DNA from: Macrococcus epidermidis
GTDB taxonomy: Bacteria > Bacillota > Bacilli > Staphylococcales > Staphylococcaceae
Assembly (NCBI RefSeq): GCF_003259695.1
Contig: NZ_PZJH01000002.1
Coordinates: 150,090 to 214,089, forward strand
Direction: 5' to 3'
Length of the DNA: 64,000 bases
Of the stretch, positions 49,188 to 58,466 are shown one piece after another; the first letter of the stretch is position 1; each line of letters begins with the position of its first letter. The position numbers and the translations under genes are program-made. A model generated the notes under the pieces. That model searched no databases. It worked only from the letters and a program-made list of their open reading frames with translations, and was not told the origin of the DNA.

Positions 49188-49985
49188 ATGATGGAGAAAA
49201 AAATCACCAAAATAGAAGTACAGAAAAATAATAAAGAACGCTTTAACTTATATATCAATGGTGAATTTTTCGCAGGTATTGATGCTGCTACTTACGTTCA
49301 TTTTAATCTGAAGAAAGATTTAATACTTACAGACGAAATGCTGATTAAAATAGGTGAATATGATGGATATCGTGTAGCGATCAATAAAGCCATTCAATAT
49401 TTATCATATAAGAAGCGCACAGAAAAAGAAGTACGAGATTACTTGATGAAGTTAGAAGTAAATCCACAGGCAATTGATAAAGCAATCGAGTATTGTAAGG
49501 TAAATGGTTATATCAATCACGAAGATTATTGTATTAGCTTTATGAATACAATGCTAAATACGACTGATAAAGGTCCGGTTATCTTTGCTCAGAAATTAAA
49601 GGAACTTGGTGTAGAGCAAAATTTAATCGATAACTATTCATATCAATTCGAAACTGAAGTTACCAAAGAAAGAATAGATAAAATTGCCGCTAAAATAACA
49701 AGAAAGTACGAAAAAAAGCAATCTGCACGTATGATTCAGCAAAAAATAATGCAAACTCTGATTCAAAAAGGTTATAATTTGGATATTGCAAATGATGCTT
49801 TAAAAAATGTTAAAATAGAAACAAACGAAGACGCACTACAAAAAAATCTTGAAAAAGAAGTTAATCGTTTAGCGCGTAAACATGAAGGTTTTGAACTGAA
49901 GCAAAAAATCATTCAAAGCATGATGAGAAAAGGTTTTGAATACGATATAATAATAGAACGTTTAAAGGATAGTGGACTCGAGTGA
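49188..49985 (+). CDS. recX: Recombination regulator RecX
   Basis: The 265-residue protein is of the RecX family, which modulates RecA filaments. Three-helix repeats are visible: AIQYLSYKKRTEKEVRDYL near 66 and AIEYCKVNGYINHEDYCISF near 94. Later repeats begin KIMQTLIQKGY near 184 and KIIQSMMRKGF near 242. Length is the long Bacillus/Staphylococcus type. GGAGG upstream suits either ATG 49188 or the next ATG at 49191. It overlaps yfhH by four bases. Confidence 0.92.
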   Translation: MMEKKITKIEVQKNNKERFNLYINGEFFAGIDAATYVHFNLKKDLILTDEMLIKIGEYDGYRVAINKAIQYLSYKKRTEKEVRDYLMKLEVNPQAIDKAIEYCKVNGYINHEDYCISFMNTMLNTTDKGPVIFAQKLKELGVEQNLIDNYSYQFETEVTKERIDKIAAKITRKYEKKQSARMIQQKIMQTLIQKGYNLDIANDALKNVKIETNEDALQKNLEKEVNRLARKHEGFELKQKIIQSMMRKGFEYDIIIERLKDSGLE

Positions 49986-50302
49986 ATGAGAAAAAATTAA
50001 TCGAAATGAATGAACATGAACTACGTGAGATTGTCGGTACTTATCGTGAAAAAGCAAGAAAAGCTGAAACGATGGGGATTGTAAATGAATATGAAGTCTG
50101 GATGCGTAAAGCTTTGATTGCAGAGAGCTATATGGTTGATACAAAAAAGGTTGAAATCGGTAAAGTATATCAACTGATTGGAAATCAAAAAGAATACTTT
50201 AAAGTTGAGCGCATTAAAGGCGTATTTGCGTGGGGATTCAGATTAGGTTCCCAATTAGATGAAGAAGGGATACCTTTGGCACTGTTACAGCTTGATGCTT
50301 AA
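49982..50302 (+). CDS. yfhH: YfhH/DUF1811 family protein
   Basis: The 106-residue protein of the DUF1811 (YfhH) family has an N-terminal helical hairpin (LREIVGTYREKARKAETMGI) and a small beta C-terminal domain (GKVYQLIGNQKEYFKVERIK). It starts with GTG at 49982, overlapping the recX stop codon (GTGA), so translation is coupled. Its function is unknown. Confidence 0.88.
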   Translation: MNEKKLIEMNEHELREIVGTYREKARKAETMGIVNEYEVWMRKALIAESYMVDTKKVEIGKVYQLIGNQKEYFKVERIKGVFAWGFRLGSQLDEEGIPLALLQLDA

Positions 50303-50313
50303 GGAGAATAAAA

Positions 50314-51846
50314 ATGTCAAATAATATTTTAGTAAGACTGGTAAATGTAACAAAATACTTCCGTCATGTCAGCGGATTCTCAAAGTTTAGAGATATTATT
50401 ATGCCGGAATCTAAAAATCATCATGTTGAAGTAAAAGATGTTACGATTCATCTATACAAAGGAGAAATTTTAGGTTTAATCGGACTACCCAACTCTGGGA
50501 AATCCGTCATTGGTAAATTAATATCGAAAGTTGTTGAACCAAATGAAGGACGTGTAAAAAACGATCATCCGACTTTTTTAGCGAGTCATAACCATATTCT
50601 TGATGGGGAATCATCAGTTAAGCAACTGATTGAATCTATCTTCTTATCGTATAATCTTCCATTAAATTCATTTAATGAAAAACGTAAACATGTACTGGAA
50701 TTTAGTGGTTTAAAAGATCAGGAGAAAAAATCAACGAATGATTTAACGACATCTGACCGCTCTAAGTTAATGATAGCATTAGCATATTTTTTAAAACCGG
50801 AAGTTATTATATTTGATGATTTATATCAACATCTTGATGATGTTTTTAAAGAGAAATTTGGCATGGTGATTGATTTACTTGTTAAGGAAGGCAAATCAAT
50901 CGTATTAATTGAGTCAGATATTGACTTTATTAATTCCAAAGCAAATTATATTACCTGGATGAGTCATGGACAGGTGAGGAAGTCTGGTACGCCAGCTGAA
51001 ATTATTCCACTATATCATACATATATTAAAGAATATAATAGTTGTCGTAATGAGAGTGAAAGAGAACTGTTTGATTTGAATTATAAGATGGGCAGATCTC
51101 TTGATCATGATGAAGGAGATAAATTAAGTCGTATCAAACGTTATGGTGGGTTTATTGTAGATGAAAGCCTGCAAAAGCTGCTTACAACGAGTGCACTAAT
51201 ATTGTTTGGTATTGCCCTAATGTTCGTATTATTACTGAATAATATCGGTGTACCAAGTAAAATTACTGCTACTGAAGAAAATAGTATCGTCGAAAAACCG
51301 AAGAAAGAATATATCGATAAATATGCATTCGGTGTAACAAATAAGGAAACGAAGCTTACAAATAAATCTAAAGATGTTAAGTTACCAGGCAATACAGTAC
51401 TAACGATCTCCGGCTTGAACGAAAAGGTTTATAGAGTAGATTTTGCAGGCAGCGCAATGGATGTGAATAAAAAAGATATTACTTATATCAATCCAGCTGC
51501 ATTGTATGATGAGCATACGTATAGTGAGCTTGAAGATTATATGTATGGCAATTATGTTAACTTTAGAGAATTCTTTAATGGGTACTTAGGCAAAAGTCAT
51601 GCAACAATCAATAAAGAGTTGTATCCGGAAACAAAAGATAGATATAAAGTTAAATTAACAAAGAATAAAATTAATCTGCATTTTAACGATACGAATCATA
51701 TGAACGGCATAAGTTTTCCGATAGAAAATGCAGCGGGTTTAAAAAAGAAATTTGGCATTCAAACAGATGAATGGATCGTAAAAATTGGAGAGGGATATGG
51801 CATTGCAGACTTTTCGAAGAATGAATGGCTATATATTCAAATGTAG
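50314..51846 (+). CDS. TagH-like ABC ATPase with C-terminal membrane and extracellular domain, degenerate
   Basis: The 510-residue protein has an ABC ATPase domain (about 1-240), one transmembrane helix (about 289-309) and an extracellular C-terminal domain. This is the layout of Bacillus TagH, the teichoic acid export ATPase. Walker A is intact (GLPNSGKS, 57-64). The signature reads LTTSDRSK instead of LSGGQ, Walker B ends FDD with Asp in place of the catalytic Glu, and the switch-histidine position reads LIESD. It may hydrolyse ATP poorly. A TagG-like permease gene follows after nine bases. Confidence 0.75.
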   Translation: MSNNILVRLVNVTKYFRHVSGFSKFRDIIMPESKNHHVEVKDVTIHLYKGEILGLIGLPNSGKSVIGKLISKVVEPNEGRVKNDHPTFLASHNHILDGESSVKQLIESIFLSYNLPLNSFNEKRKHVLEFSGLKDQEKKSTNDLTTSDRSKLMIALAYFLKPEVIIFDDLYQHLDDVFKEKFGMVIDLLVKEGKSIVLIESDIDFINSKANYITWMSHGQVRKSGTPAEIIPLYHTYIKEYNSCRNESERELFDLNYKMGRSLDHDEGDKLSRIKRYGGFIVDESLQKLLTTSALILFGIALMFVLLLNNIGVPSKITATEENSIVEKPKKEYIDKYAFGVTNKETKLTNKSKDVKLPGNTVLTISGLNEKVYRVDFAGSAMDVNKKDITYINPAALYDEHTYSELEDYMYGNYVNFREFFNGYLGKSHATINKELYPETKDRYKVKLTKNKINLHFNDTNHMNGISFPIENAAGLKKKFGIQTDEWIVKIGEGYGIADFSKNEWLYIQM

Positions 51847-51855
51847 GTGTGAATC

Positions 51856-52719
51856 ATGAATGAATTATTAAACACAATCAAATATATTCCACATACAATT
51901 AAAAATGCTTTAATTGAGATTTACTATAACCAAAAGCTTTATTCTATCTGGTTATTGATTAACTTACTATTAATCGCTGCGACTTTCTTGTTGCTTAATA
52001 TTACCGAAAGTCTGCCGATTGAAAAATTATCCAAAGTATGGTCGCTTTCTGGTTATTTAGTATTCTTCTGGATTGCATGTTCCGTATATTTTTCTATGAA
52101 GATGTTACAGACAAGAGGATTTATGTTAAATATTACAAATACACCGACATACGTATTAACGACGGTTCAGATTATTAATTTTTTCTTGTTGTTTATATTA
52201 TCTTTATTGATGTTGTTGCTTATTTCAGCGACAAACAAAGTAGAGATGGATACAAGCTTTCTGTGTATATTGTACTTTTCATTATTAACATTTTTATTAT
52301 TGATGCCAATATGTACGTTACTTGCTTTAACATCACATTTAATTCGTAATATGCGCTGGATTATCATAGGCATTTTAGCAGTTATTTTTATTAGTGTGCC
52401 TATTTTATGGATTCCATCAGATTTACCTGAATTTGTTGTAAACATATTAAAGCTTAATCCATTTTACTTTGTAGTGAATGGTATTGAAGAGTCTGTTGTA
52501 TTAGGAACAACACCTTTTCTTAATTTACCGAGCCAGATGATCTTCCTTTTCGAACTAATATTAATCTACATGTGGTTTAGCTATCTTTACAAAATTCTAA
52601 AGGATGAAATCAATGTCAATAAATCTGTGATGTCCGTTAATGAGGATAACTTTAAGCATAAAGACAATAAACTGAATGTAAAAAATATTAACTTCAGCAA
52701 AATAAAAAATAAAAAATAG
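51856..52719 (+). CDS. TagG-like ABC-2 type membrane permease
   Basis: The 287-residue membrane protein has about six helices and is predicted to be the permease partner of the preceding TagH-like protein. Topology (N-terminal amphipathic region, helices near 30-50, 67-85, 105-130, 140-165, 172-190 and 230-250) suits the ABC-2/TagG class, and a charged Lys/Asn-rich tail follows. The sequence similarity to TarG is weak by eye, so the substrate (wall teichoic acid or another polymer) is not established. Confidence 0.65.
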   Translation: MNELLNTIKYIPHTIKNALIEIYYNQKLYSIWLLINLLLIAATFLLLNITESLPIEKLSKVWSLSGYLVFFWIACSVYFSMKMLQTRGFMLNITNTPTYVLTTVQIINFFLLFILSLLMLLLISATNKVEMDTSFLCILYFSLLTFLLLMPICTLLALTSHLIRNMRWIIIGILAVIFISVPILWIPSDLPEFVVNILKLNPFYFVVNGIEESVVLGTTPFLNLPSQMIFLFELILIYMWFSYLYKILKDEINVNKSVMSVNEDNFKHKDNKLNVKNINFSKIKNKK

Positions 52720-52759
52720 AGTAAAAGATGCAGTCCTGTATCTTTTACTCTATTATTTT
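52712..52759. terminator. Bidirectional terminator after the TagGH-like pair
   Basis: The perfect 14-bp stem ATAGAGTAAAAGAT/ATCTTTTACTCTAT is flanked by A and T runs. Both converging genes end within it. Confidence 0.9.
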
Positions 52760-53737
52760 TACGCGGCCACGTAATAATTTTTGTTGTAATTTATCTTCAG
52801 AGAACACCCATCCGGTATAACTATGAGTTACCTTGTAATCTTTATCTAGTCCTAATATGGCTACAAATGAATAGTGTCCTTTCTTTAAATAACGTAAATC
52901 AATAAAACGCAGTTCATAGCCAGTTTCTGTTTTTGTAACTGTCCAGCGGTAAATTGAGCTGAAATTAATGAAAGCTTTAAAATTAGGGTCATTCTTTGCA
53001 TCCTGCATATATTTTGCTTCAGGAAAAGGTACGCGTTTAAAGCGATCATTAAAGTTAACCGAACGCTTATAGCTACGACCAATATAATCATGTGTGTTTG
53101 TCTGAATGGCGACACGCCATTCAAAGAAACGTATCGTAGGTGCAACGAAAGTTTTGATAATGCTTTCGTCTTTCGGTATCAATTTGATGGCTGCACGTTT
53201 AATCGATTGTTGAAGTATACGTCTAATGATATAGTAGATTACTAGTATAATAATTAAGCTTGTAAAGATATAAACGGGATTGCCACCAAAGTACCACAAA
53301 GTGATTGCACCAATATGCAATAAGAAAATGATAGGATCAAACGTATTGATAATGCCAATTTGAATCCATTTCTTCGTCAGCGGTCTAAGTGCCTGTGTCC
53401 CATAAGAATTAAAAATATCGACAAATACGTGCAGAAAGACAGCAATTTGTGCCCATAACCATATATGGAAATATTGATTTTCTTTAAAGATAAAACTCAC
53501 TAATATTGTGATGAGGATTGGCCACATCAATGTAAATGGAATTGAATGTGTAATACCTCTATGGTTATTGATATAGACGGCATTATTTTTAAATTTTAAC
53601 ACTGTATCAATGTCAGGAATCTGACTTCCGACCATTACTGTTGTTACGATTGCAGGGTACATTGTTGTAACTGCCGGATCAATCGTTGATAATCCTGCAA
53701 GTGCAACGCCCATAACGACATGAGTAGCTGTATCCAT
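52745..53737 (-). CDS. yfhP: YfhP-family membrane-bound metal-dependent hydrolase
   Basis: The 330-residue protein of the YdjM/YfhP group (DUF457-like) has the N-terminal signature MDTATHVVMGVALAGL, several helices, HRGITHSIPFTLMWPI near residue 63 and HVFVDIFNSYGTQALRP near 105. A soluble C-terminal domain follows. In Bacillus YfhP affects expression of neighbouring genes including the MutY homologue. The start at 53737 follows AAAGGGATG. It is divergent from mutY, a conserved arrangement. Confidence 0.88.
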   Translation of the reverse strand: MDTATHVVMGVALAGLSTIDPAVTTMYPAIVTTVMVGSQIPDIDTVLKFKNNAVYINNHRGITHSIPFTLMWPILITILVSFIFKENQYFHIWLWAQIAVFLHVFVDIFNSYGTQALRPLTKKWIQIGIINTFDPIIFLLHIGAITLWYFGGNPVYIFTSLIIILVIYYIIRRILQQSIKRAAIKLIPKDESIIKTFVAPTIRFFEWRVAIQTNTHDYIGRSYKRSVNFNDRFKRVPFPEAKYMQDAKNDPNFKAFINFSSIYRWTVTKTETGYELRFIDLRYLKKGHYSFVAILGLDKDYKVTHSYTGWVFSEDKLQQKLLRGRVKIIE

Positions 53738-53833
53738 ATGAATCATCCCTTTCATATACTATTATAAGCGAAATTTCATAGAAGCATGAACGAAAATAAT
53801 CGAATTAACAATAAATTTAGAAAGTTGGTTGTT

Positions 53834-54877
53834 ATGAAACATAAAACAACGTTTAGTAAAGATTTATTAAACTGGTTTGAACAGAATAAAAGACAGATGC
53901 CGTGGCGTGAGACGAAAGACCCATATAAAATATGGGTGTCTGAAGTCATGCTGCAACAAACACAAGTTAATACTGTTCGTGCCTATTACACAAGATTTAT
54001 CGAGCGATTCCCGAATATTGATATACTCGCTGAAACACCGATTGAAGATGTCGCGAAATATTGGGAAGGTTTGGGCTATTATTCACGCATTAGAAATTTC
54101 CATCAGGCAATTCGTGATGTAAAAGAACATTACAATAGTGAAGTACCAAATGACCCGACTACATTCCTCTCATTAAAAGGTGTTGGTCCATATACACAGG
54201 GCGCAGTGATGAGTATTGCATTTAATCATCCACTACCGGCAGTGGATGGCAATGTATATCGTGTATTTGCAAGACTCGATAATGATCATTTTGATATATC
54301 TAATTCAAAAGCACGACGTCATTTTGAATCGAAAGTAATGGAAGTGATGCCGGAAGCAGCAGGTGACTTCAATGAAGCATTGATGGAACTGGGAGCAACG
54401 GTGTGCACTCCGAAAGCCCCTTTATGTATGCTTTGTCCCGTTCAAAGTCACTGCGAGGCTTTTGAAGAAGGAAGTGTATTGAATTTACCAGTTAAGTTGA
54501 AAAAAGTTAAGAAAACTGTTCAGCAATATAAAGTTCTGATCATCCAAAAGGATGGACAAATCATTATTGAACAGCGACCTGAAACAGGATTACTTGCTTC
54601 GATGTGGCAGTTTCCGATGTTTGAAATAGATACACATGTCAGTGATATTGAAGAAAAAATGGATATGTCATTGTTTATTGAAGACACACCAATCGTTAAG
54701 ACGAAGCATCAATTTACACATCTGGAATGGCAGCTGGAAGTATATATTGCACATACAAAAGATATCATACCTGAAAACTATCAACTCATTTCAGTTGAAG
54801 ATAAAAATTTATATAATTTTCCGGTATCGATGACTAAAATCTTTAATTATTATATTGATAACAATCATCAAGTTTAA
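53834..54877 (+). CDS. mutY: Adenine DNA glycosylase MutY
   Basis: The 347-residue enzyme removes adenine mispaired with 8-oxoguanine. The HhH-GPD fold includes MPWRETKDPYKIWVSEVML near residue 22, with the catalytic Glu and LQQTQV, and the helix-hairpin-helix LKGVGPYTQGAV near 115. Four Fe-S cysteines are spaced C-x6-C-x2-C-x5-C (about 195-211). A C-terminal NUDIX-like domain (about 230-345) recognises 8-oxoG. The start at 53834 removes a 16-residue upstream extension that lacks family similarity. Confidence 0.94.
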   Translation: MKHKTTFSKDLLNWFEQNKRQMPWRETKDPYKIWVSEVMLQQTQVNTVRAYYTRFIERFPNIDILAETPIEDVAKYWEGLGYYSRIRNFHQAIRDVKEHYNSEVPNDPTTFLSLKGVGPYTQGAVMSIAFNHPLPAVDGNVYRVFARLDNDHFDISNSKARRHFESKVMEVMPEAAGDFNEALMELGATVCTPKAPLCMLCPVQSHCEAFEEGSVLNLPVKLKKVKKTVQQYKVLIIQKDGQIIIEQRPETGLLASMWQFPMFEIDTHVSDIEEKMDMSLFIEDTPIVKTKHQFTHLEWQLEVYIAHTKDIIPENYQLISVEDKNLYNFPVSMTKIFNYYIDNNHQV

Positions 54878-54949
54878 TTTCGTTTATTGAGTCCTTTATT
54901 GTGTTATAATTTAAAATGCAAATATTATAAATTATAGGTGGTGTGGAAT

Positions 54950-55498
54950 ATGGTCAAAGAATCCATACCAAATGAAGGCCAGAATGTGCAGATACAAAGT
55001 TATAAACATAATGGGAAAATCCACAGAGTCTGGTCTGAAACAACGATTTTAAAAGGGACAAATCATGTTATCATTGGGGGTAATAATCGCACACTTGTAA
55101 CTGAAAGTGACGGTAGAACATGGGTTACGAGAGAACCAGCTATCGTGTATTTTCATTCAGAGTATTGGTTTAATGTCATTTGTATGTTTAGAGAAGATGG
55201 TGTGTATTATTACTGTAACTTATCATCACCATTTATTTACGATACAGAAGCCATTAAATACATTGATTATGATTTAGATATTAAAGTCTATCCTAATGGT
55301 AAGTATCACTTATTGGATGAAGATGAATATGAACAGCATATGAAACAGATGAACTATCCAAAAGAGATTGATGAAATCCTAAGGCGAAACGTTGATATTT
55401 TGCAGCAATGGATTGAGAGGAAAAAGGGACCATTTGCGCCGGATTTCATAAAGGTCTGGCAAGAGCGTTTTCATTTCCAGAAAAGAATGAAAGATTAA
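54950..55498 (+). CDS. Nucleoside tri-/diphosphate phosphatase (DUF402, YgaC/NtdP)
   Basis: The 182-residue DUF402/FomD-like protein matches staphylococcal NtdP, which hydrolyses nucleoside tri- and diphosphates. Typical segments are [20 protein letters not shown] at the start, [18 protein letters not shown] near 64, and [24 protein letters not shown] acidic residues near 105 that bind metal. The start at 54950 follows TAGGTGGTG. It lies upstream of the ABC exporter and ends at its own terminator. Confidence 0.9.
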   Translation: MVKESIPNEGQNVQIQSYKHNGKIHRVWSETTILKGTNHVIIGGNNRTLVTESDGRTWVTREPAIVYFHSEYWFNVICMFREDGVYYYCNLSSPFIYDTEAIKYIDYDLDIKVYPNGKYHLLDEDEYEQHMKQMNYPKEIDEILRRNVDILQQWIERKKGPFAPDFIKVWQERFHFQKRMKD

Positions 55499-55529
55499 AT
55501 CAACCTATCATTAGGTTGATTTAATTTTG
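55495..55529 (+). terminator. DUF402 gene terminator
   Basis: The perfect 11-bp stem AAATCAACCTA/TAGGTTGATTT with loop TCAT is followed by AATTTTGTT. Confidence 0.85.
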
Positions 55530-55545
55530 TTAAGGGAGTTTTTAT

Positions 55546-57291
55546 ATGATAAAACGGTATATGCAGTTTGTTAAACCATACTGGATGTTGATTATTTTAA
55601 CCATTGCCATCGGAATTCTGAAGTTTGGTATACCTTTACTGATTCCATTACTGATTAAATATGTGATTGATGATGTCATCAGTAATGGTGCCCTGACAAT
55701 TGAAGAGAAAAAGTCAGCATTGATGAATGCAATATTAATCTTTGGATTTATCTTCGTCGTCATCCGTCCACCGGTAGAATATTATAGACAATATTTAGCA
55801 CAGTGGACAAGTAACAAAATATTGTATGATATCAGAAAGAAACTATATAAACATTTACAGGCACTAAGTGTCAGATTTTATGCTAACAATAAAGTTGGAG
55901 AAGTTATTTCACGTGTAATTAATGATGTAGAGTCAACGAAAGACTTCATCGTTACGGGATTGATGAATGTCTGGCTGGATCTGGTTACAATCATCATCGC
56001 ACTTGCAATCATGTTTACGATGGATGTGAAATTAACATTAATTTCATTGATTGTCTTCCCATTCTACATGTTTAGTATCTATTACTTCTTTGGTAATCTC
56101 CGCAAATTAACGCGTGCACGAAGTCAATCTCTAGCAGAAGTACAAGGTTTCTTGCATGAACGTGTGCAGGGGATGACTGTGATCAAGACATTTGCAATTG
56201 AAGAGGAAGAGAATGAACGCTTTAATAAACGCAATAAAAATTTCCTGAAGAAAGCAACTGACCATACGAAATGGAATGCGAAAAGTTTCGCGGTCATTAA
56301 TACGATTACGGATATCGGTCCACTGCTTGTTGTAGGGTTTGGTGCTTATCTCGTGATTGAAGGAAACTTAACAGTAGGTAGTTTAGCAGCGTTTATCGCC
56401 TATCTCGACCGTTTATACGGACCGCTACGTCGATTAGTATCTTCATCAACGACGCTGACACAAAGTTTAGCTTCAATGGACCGTATGTTCCAGCTATTTG
56501 ATGAACCATATGATATAAAAGATGAACCGCATGCACGTGATATCAAAGTTCAGCACGGTGACATTACATTTAAAAATGTAGGATTTAAATATAATGAAAA
56601 TGATGAAGAAGTGTTGCATCATGTCAATCTGGATATCAATAGCGGTGAAACTGTAGCGTTTGTTGGTATGAGTGGTGGCGGAAAGTCGACGATGATCAGT
56701 TTAATACCAAGATTCTATGATGTGACTAGCGGTGAAATTGAAATTGATCATACTCCATTAAAAGATTATTCAATAGAAAGCTTAAGAACACAGATTGGAA
56801 TGGTCATGCAGGATAATATACTGTTCTCTGAATCAATCAGAGAAAATATATTACTCGGTAAACCAAATGCGACAGAAGAAGAAATGATCTATGCAGCAAA
56901 ACTTGCGAATGCGCATGACTTTATCATGAGTTTACCGGATGGTTACGACACAGAAGTTGGTGAACGTGGTGTTAAATTATCTGGTGGTCAAAAACAACGT
57001 GTTGCTATTTCGCGTGTATTCCTAAAGAATCCACCGATATTAATCCTGGATGAAGCGACAAGTGCACTTGATCTTGAAAGTGAAGCGGTTATACAGGAAG
57101 CGCTGGAAACATTATCGAAAGATAGAACAACCGTGATTGTTGCACATAGACTATCTACGATTACACATGCAGATAAAATTGTTGTGATTCAGAACGGTGA
57201 GATAGTTGAAATTGGTACGCACCAGGAATTAATGAACAACCGCTCACGCTATTATAATTTATATTCAATTCAGCATTTAGAAGCAGAATAG
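55546..57291 (+). CDS. ABC exporter, Sav1866-type multidrug transporter half
   Basis: The 581-residue half-transporter has six transmembrane helices (about 1-320) fused to an ATPase domain (about 335-575). Walker A is GMSGGGKS near 375, the signature LSGGQKQR near 476, Walker B ILILDEAT near 496, and the H-loop is VIVAHRLST. It works as a homodimer and is similar to Sav1866, the S. aureus drug/lipid exporter found at this place. The start follows AAGGGAG. The remnant of a glutamate-synthase-like gene lies downstream, as the intact gene does in S. aureus. Confidence 0.93.
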   Translation: MIKRYMQFVKPYWMLIILTIAIGILKFGIPLLIPLLIKYVIDDVISNGALTIEEKKSALMNAILIFGFIFVVIRPPVEYYRQYLAQWTSNKILYDIRKKLYKHLQALSVRFYANNKVGEVISRVINDVESTKDFIVTGLMNVWLDLVTIIIALAIMFTMDVKLTLISLIVFPFYMFSIYYFFGNLRKLTRARSQSLAEVQGFLHERVQGMTVIKTFAIEEEENERFNKRNKNFLKKATDHTKWNAKSFAVINTITDIGPLLVVGFGAYLVIEGNLTVGSLAAFIAYLDRLYGPLRRLVSSSTTLTQSLASMDRMFQLFDEPYDIKDEPHARDIKVQHGDITFKNVGFKYNENDEEVLHHVNLDINSGETVAFVGMSGGGKSTMISLIPRFYDVTSGEIEIDHTPLKDYSIESLRTQIGMVMQDNILFSESIRENILLGKPNATEEEMIYAAKLANAHDFIMSLPDGYDTEVGERGVKLSGGQKQRVAISRVFLKNPPILILDEATSALDLESEAVIQEALETLSKDRTTVIVAHRLSTITHADKIVVIQNGEIVEIGTHQELMNNRSRYYNLYSIQHLEAE

Positions 57292-57314
57292 TGTGGAGTG
57301 TTTGAGCCCTCTAT

Positions 57315-57336
57315 TGTATGATAGATCTATCATACA
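57315..57336. promoter_or_regulatory. 22-bp perfect palindrome before the broken gene
   Basis: TGTATGATAGA is followed immediately by its reverse complement TCTATCATACA. It lies 24 bases after the exporter stop and 16 before the start of the decayed gene. It could be an old operator or part of a terminator; a U tract is not adjacent. Confidence 0.45.
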
Positions 57337-57351
57337 TGGGGGGTATTTTTT

Positions 57352-57687
57352 GTGGACTTGTTACAAACGATTCAATAGATTGTGGATACAATTCTTTTGA
57401 TACTGATACTGATTGTTGTTATTGCACTTGGTCTTGGCGCAGACTTAGTTCAAGTTGCACGTGCGATGATGATGCGTGTCGGATGTATTATGCCCAAACA
57501 ATGTCATACGAATGACTGTCCTGTAGGAGTAGCAACAACTGATCCGGATAAAGAGAAAGGTTTAGTTGTAGAAAGTCCGACACAAATTACAGCGAAACAC
57601 TTATTATATCGTACTGAAAATGGTGAGATTATTACTGGTGAACAGTACGAAAATAGAATGTATAAAGCTTTAAAAGAAGCTGTTTAA
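57352..57687 (+). pseudogene. Decayed FMN-binding glutamate synthase family gene
   Basis: Only the ends of a glutamate-synthase-like gene remain. From GTG 57352 the frame reads MDLLQTIQ, then an in-frame TAG (57376-57378), then IVDTILLILILIVVIALG, a membrane anchor. This joins directly to the C-terminal block GLGADLVQVARAMMMRVGCI, then PKQCHTNDCPVGVATTDPDK and a short tail. The central FMN/TIM-barrel domain, some 400 residues in relatives, is missing. A 101-residue product from GTG 57382 could still be made. S. aureus carries an intact gene after the exporter. Confidence 0.8.
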
Positions 57688-57691
57688 TTAT

Positions 57692-57730
57692 AAAGCGATA
57701 AACTCAATTTGGGTTTATCGCTTTTTACTT
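57692..57730 (+). terminator. Terminator after the decayed gene
   Basis: A stem AAAGCGATAAAC/GTTTATCGCTTT with a 9-base loop is followed by TTACTTT. It is kept although its gene is broken. Confidence 0.85.
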
Positions 57731-57818
57731 TATTTTTTAGAATGATTTCTTAATTGAGTCTAAATTAAATTTGCATATCAAGATATTGTGAGGGTAAATG
57801 AAGAATGAGGTGATATTA

Positions 57819-58424
57819 ATGGATTTAACATTTCTTAAGGATGACACGCTTTTAGCTGCAAAAAATTTACTCGGTAAAAAAATTACTACAAAAATAGACG
57901 GCAAGCTTACAAGCGGCTATATAACTGAAGTAGAAGCCTATTTAGGAGAAGCGGATAAAGCAGCACATGCTTACCAGTTACGTCGTACGAAGAAAAATGA
58001 AATGATGTATCGAGAATACGGTGGTGTATATGTCTATACGATGCATGGACATCACTGCATGAATTTTATAACACGTGATGCTACAAGACCAGAAGGGGTA
58101 TTGATAAGAGCGATTGAACCTGATGAAGGGATTGATACAATGATTGAGCGTCGAGGAAGAGCAGTAAATATTACTGATGGTCCAGGAAAATTAACACAAA
58201 GTTTAGGTGTTAAGCGCGATTTACATAATGGGACACGGTTAAATGAAGGACCTATTCAGTTATCTGAAGGTAAGGTGCCAGCGCAAATAATAGAAAGCAA
58301 ACGCATCGGTATCGATAATAAAGAAGAAGCAGTAGAATATTTATATCGATTTACTGTAAAGGGCAATCCTTACGTTTCAAAAGACAGCGTTAAACCTGAA
58401 GAGAAAAATGGCTGGAAAGCATAA
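57819..58424 (+). CDS. 3-methyladenine DNA glycosylase (AAG/MPG family)
   Basis: The 201-residue AAG-type glycosylase excises alkylated purines such as 3-methyladenine and hypoxanthine. The motifs visible are the catalytic Glu in ITEVEAYLG near residue 40, AHAYQLRRTKKNEMMY near 50, YGGVYVYTMHGHHCMNF near 70 and DGPGKLTQSLGVKRDLHNG near 118. The start at 57819 follows GAGGTG at a good spacing; ATG 57798 lacks a ribosome site. Length is normal. Confidence 0.93.
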   Translation: MDLTFLKDDTLLAAKNLLGKKITTKIDGKLTSGYITEVEAYLGEADKAAHAYQLRRTKKNEMMYREYGGVYVYTMHGHHCMNFITRDATRPEGVLIRAIEPDEGIDTMIERRGRAVNITDGPGKLTQSLGVKRDLHNGTRLNEGPIQLSEGKVPAQIIESKRIGIDNKEEAVEYLYRFTVKGNPYVSKDSVKPEEKNGWKA

Positions 58425-58427
58425 ATT

Positions 58428-58466
58428 AAAAAAGCAGTCGAAAGACTGCTTTTGACTGCTTTTTAA
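58428..58466. terminator. Bidirectional terminator with duplicated right arm
   Basis: The stem AAAAGCAGTC/GACTGCTTTT (loop GAAA) is followed at once by a second GACTGCTTTT copy. The converging ArAE gene ends beside it. Confidence 0.85.
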
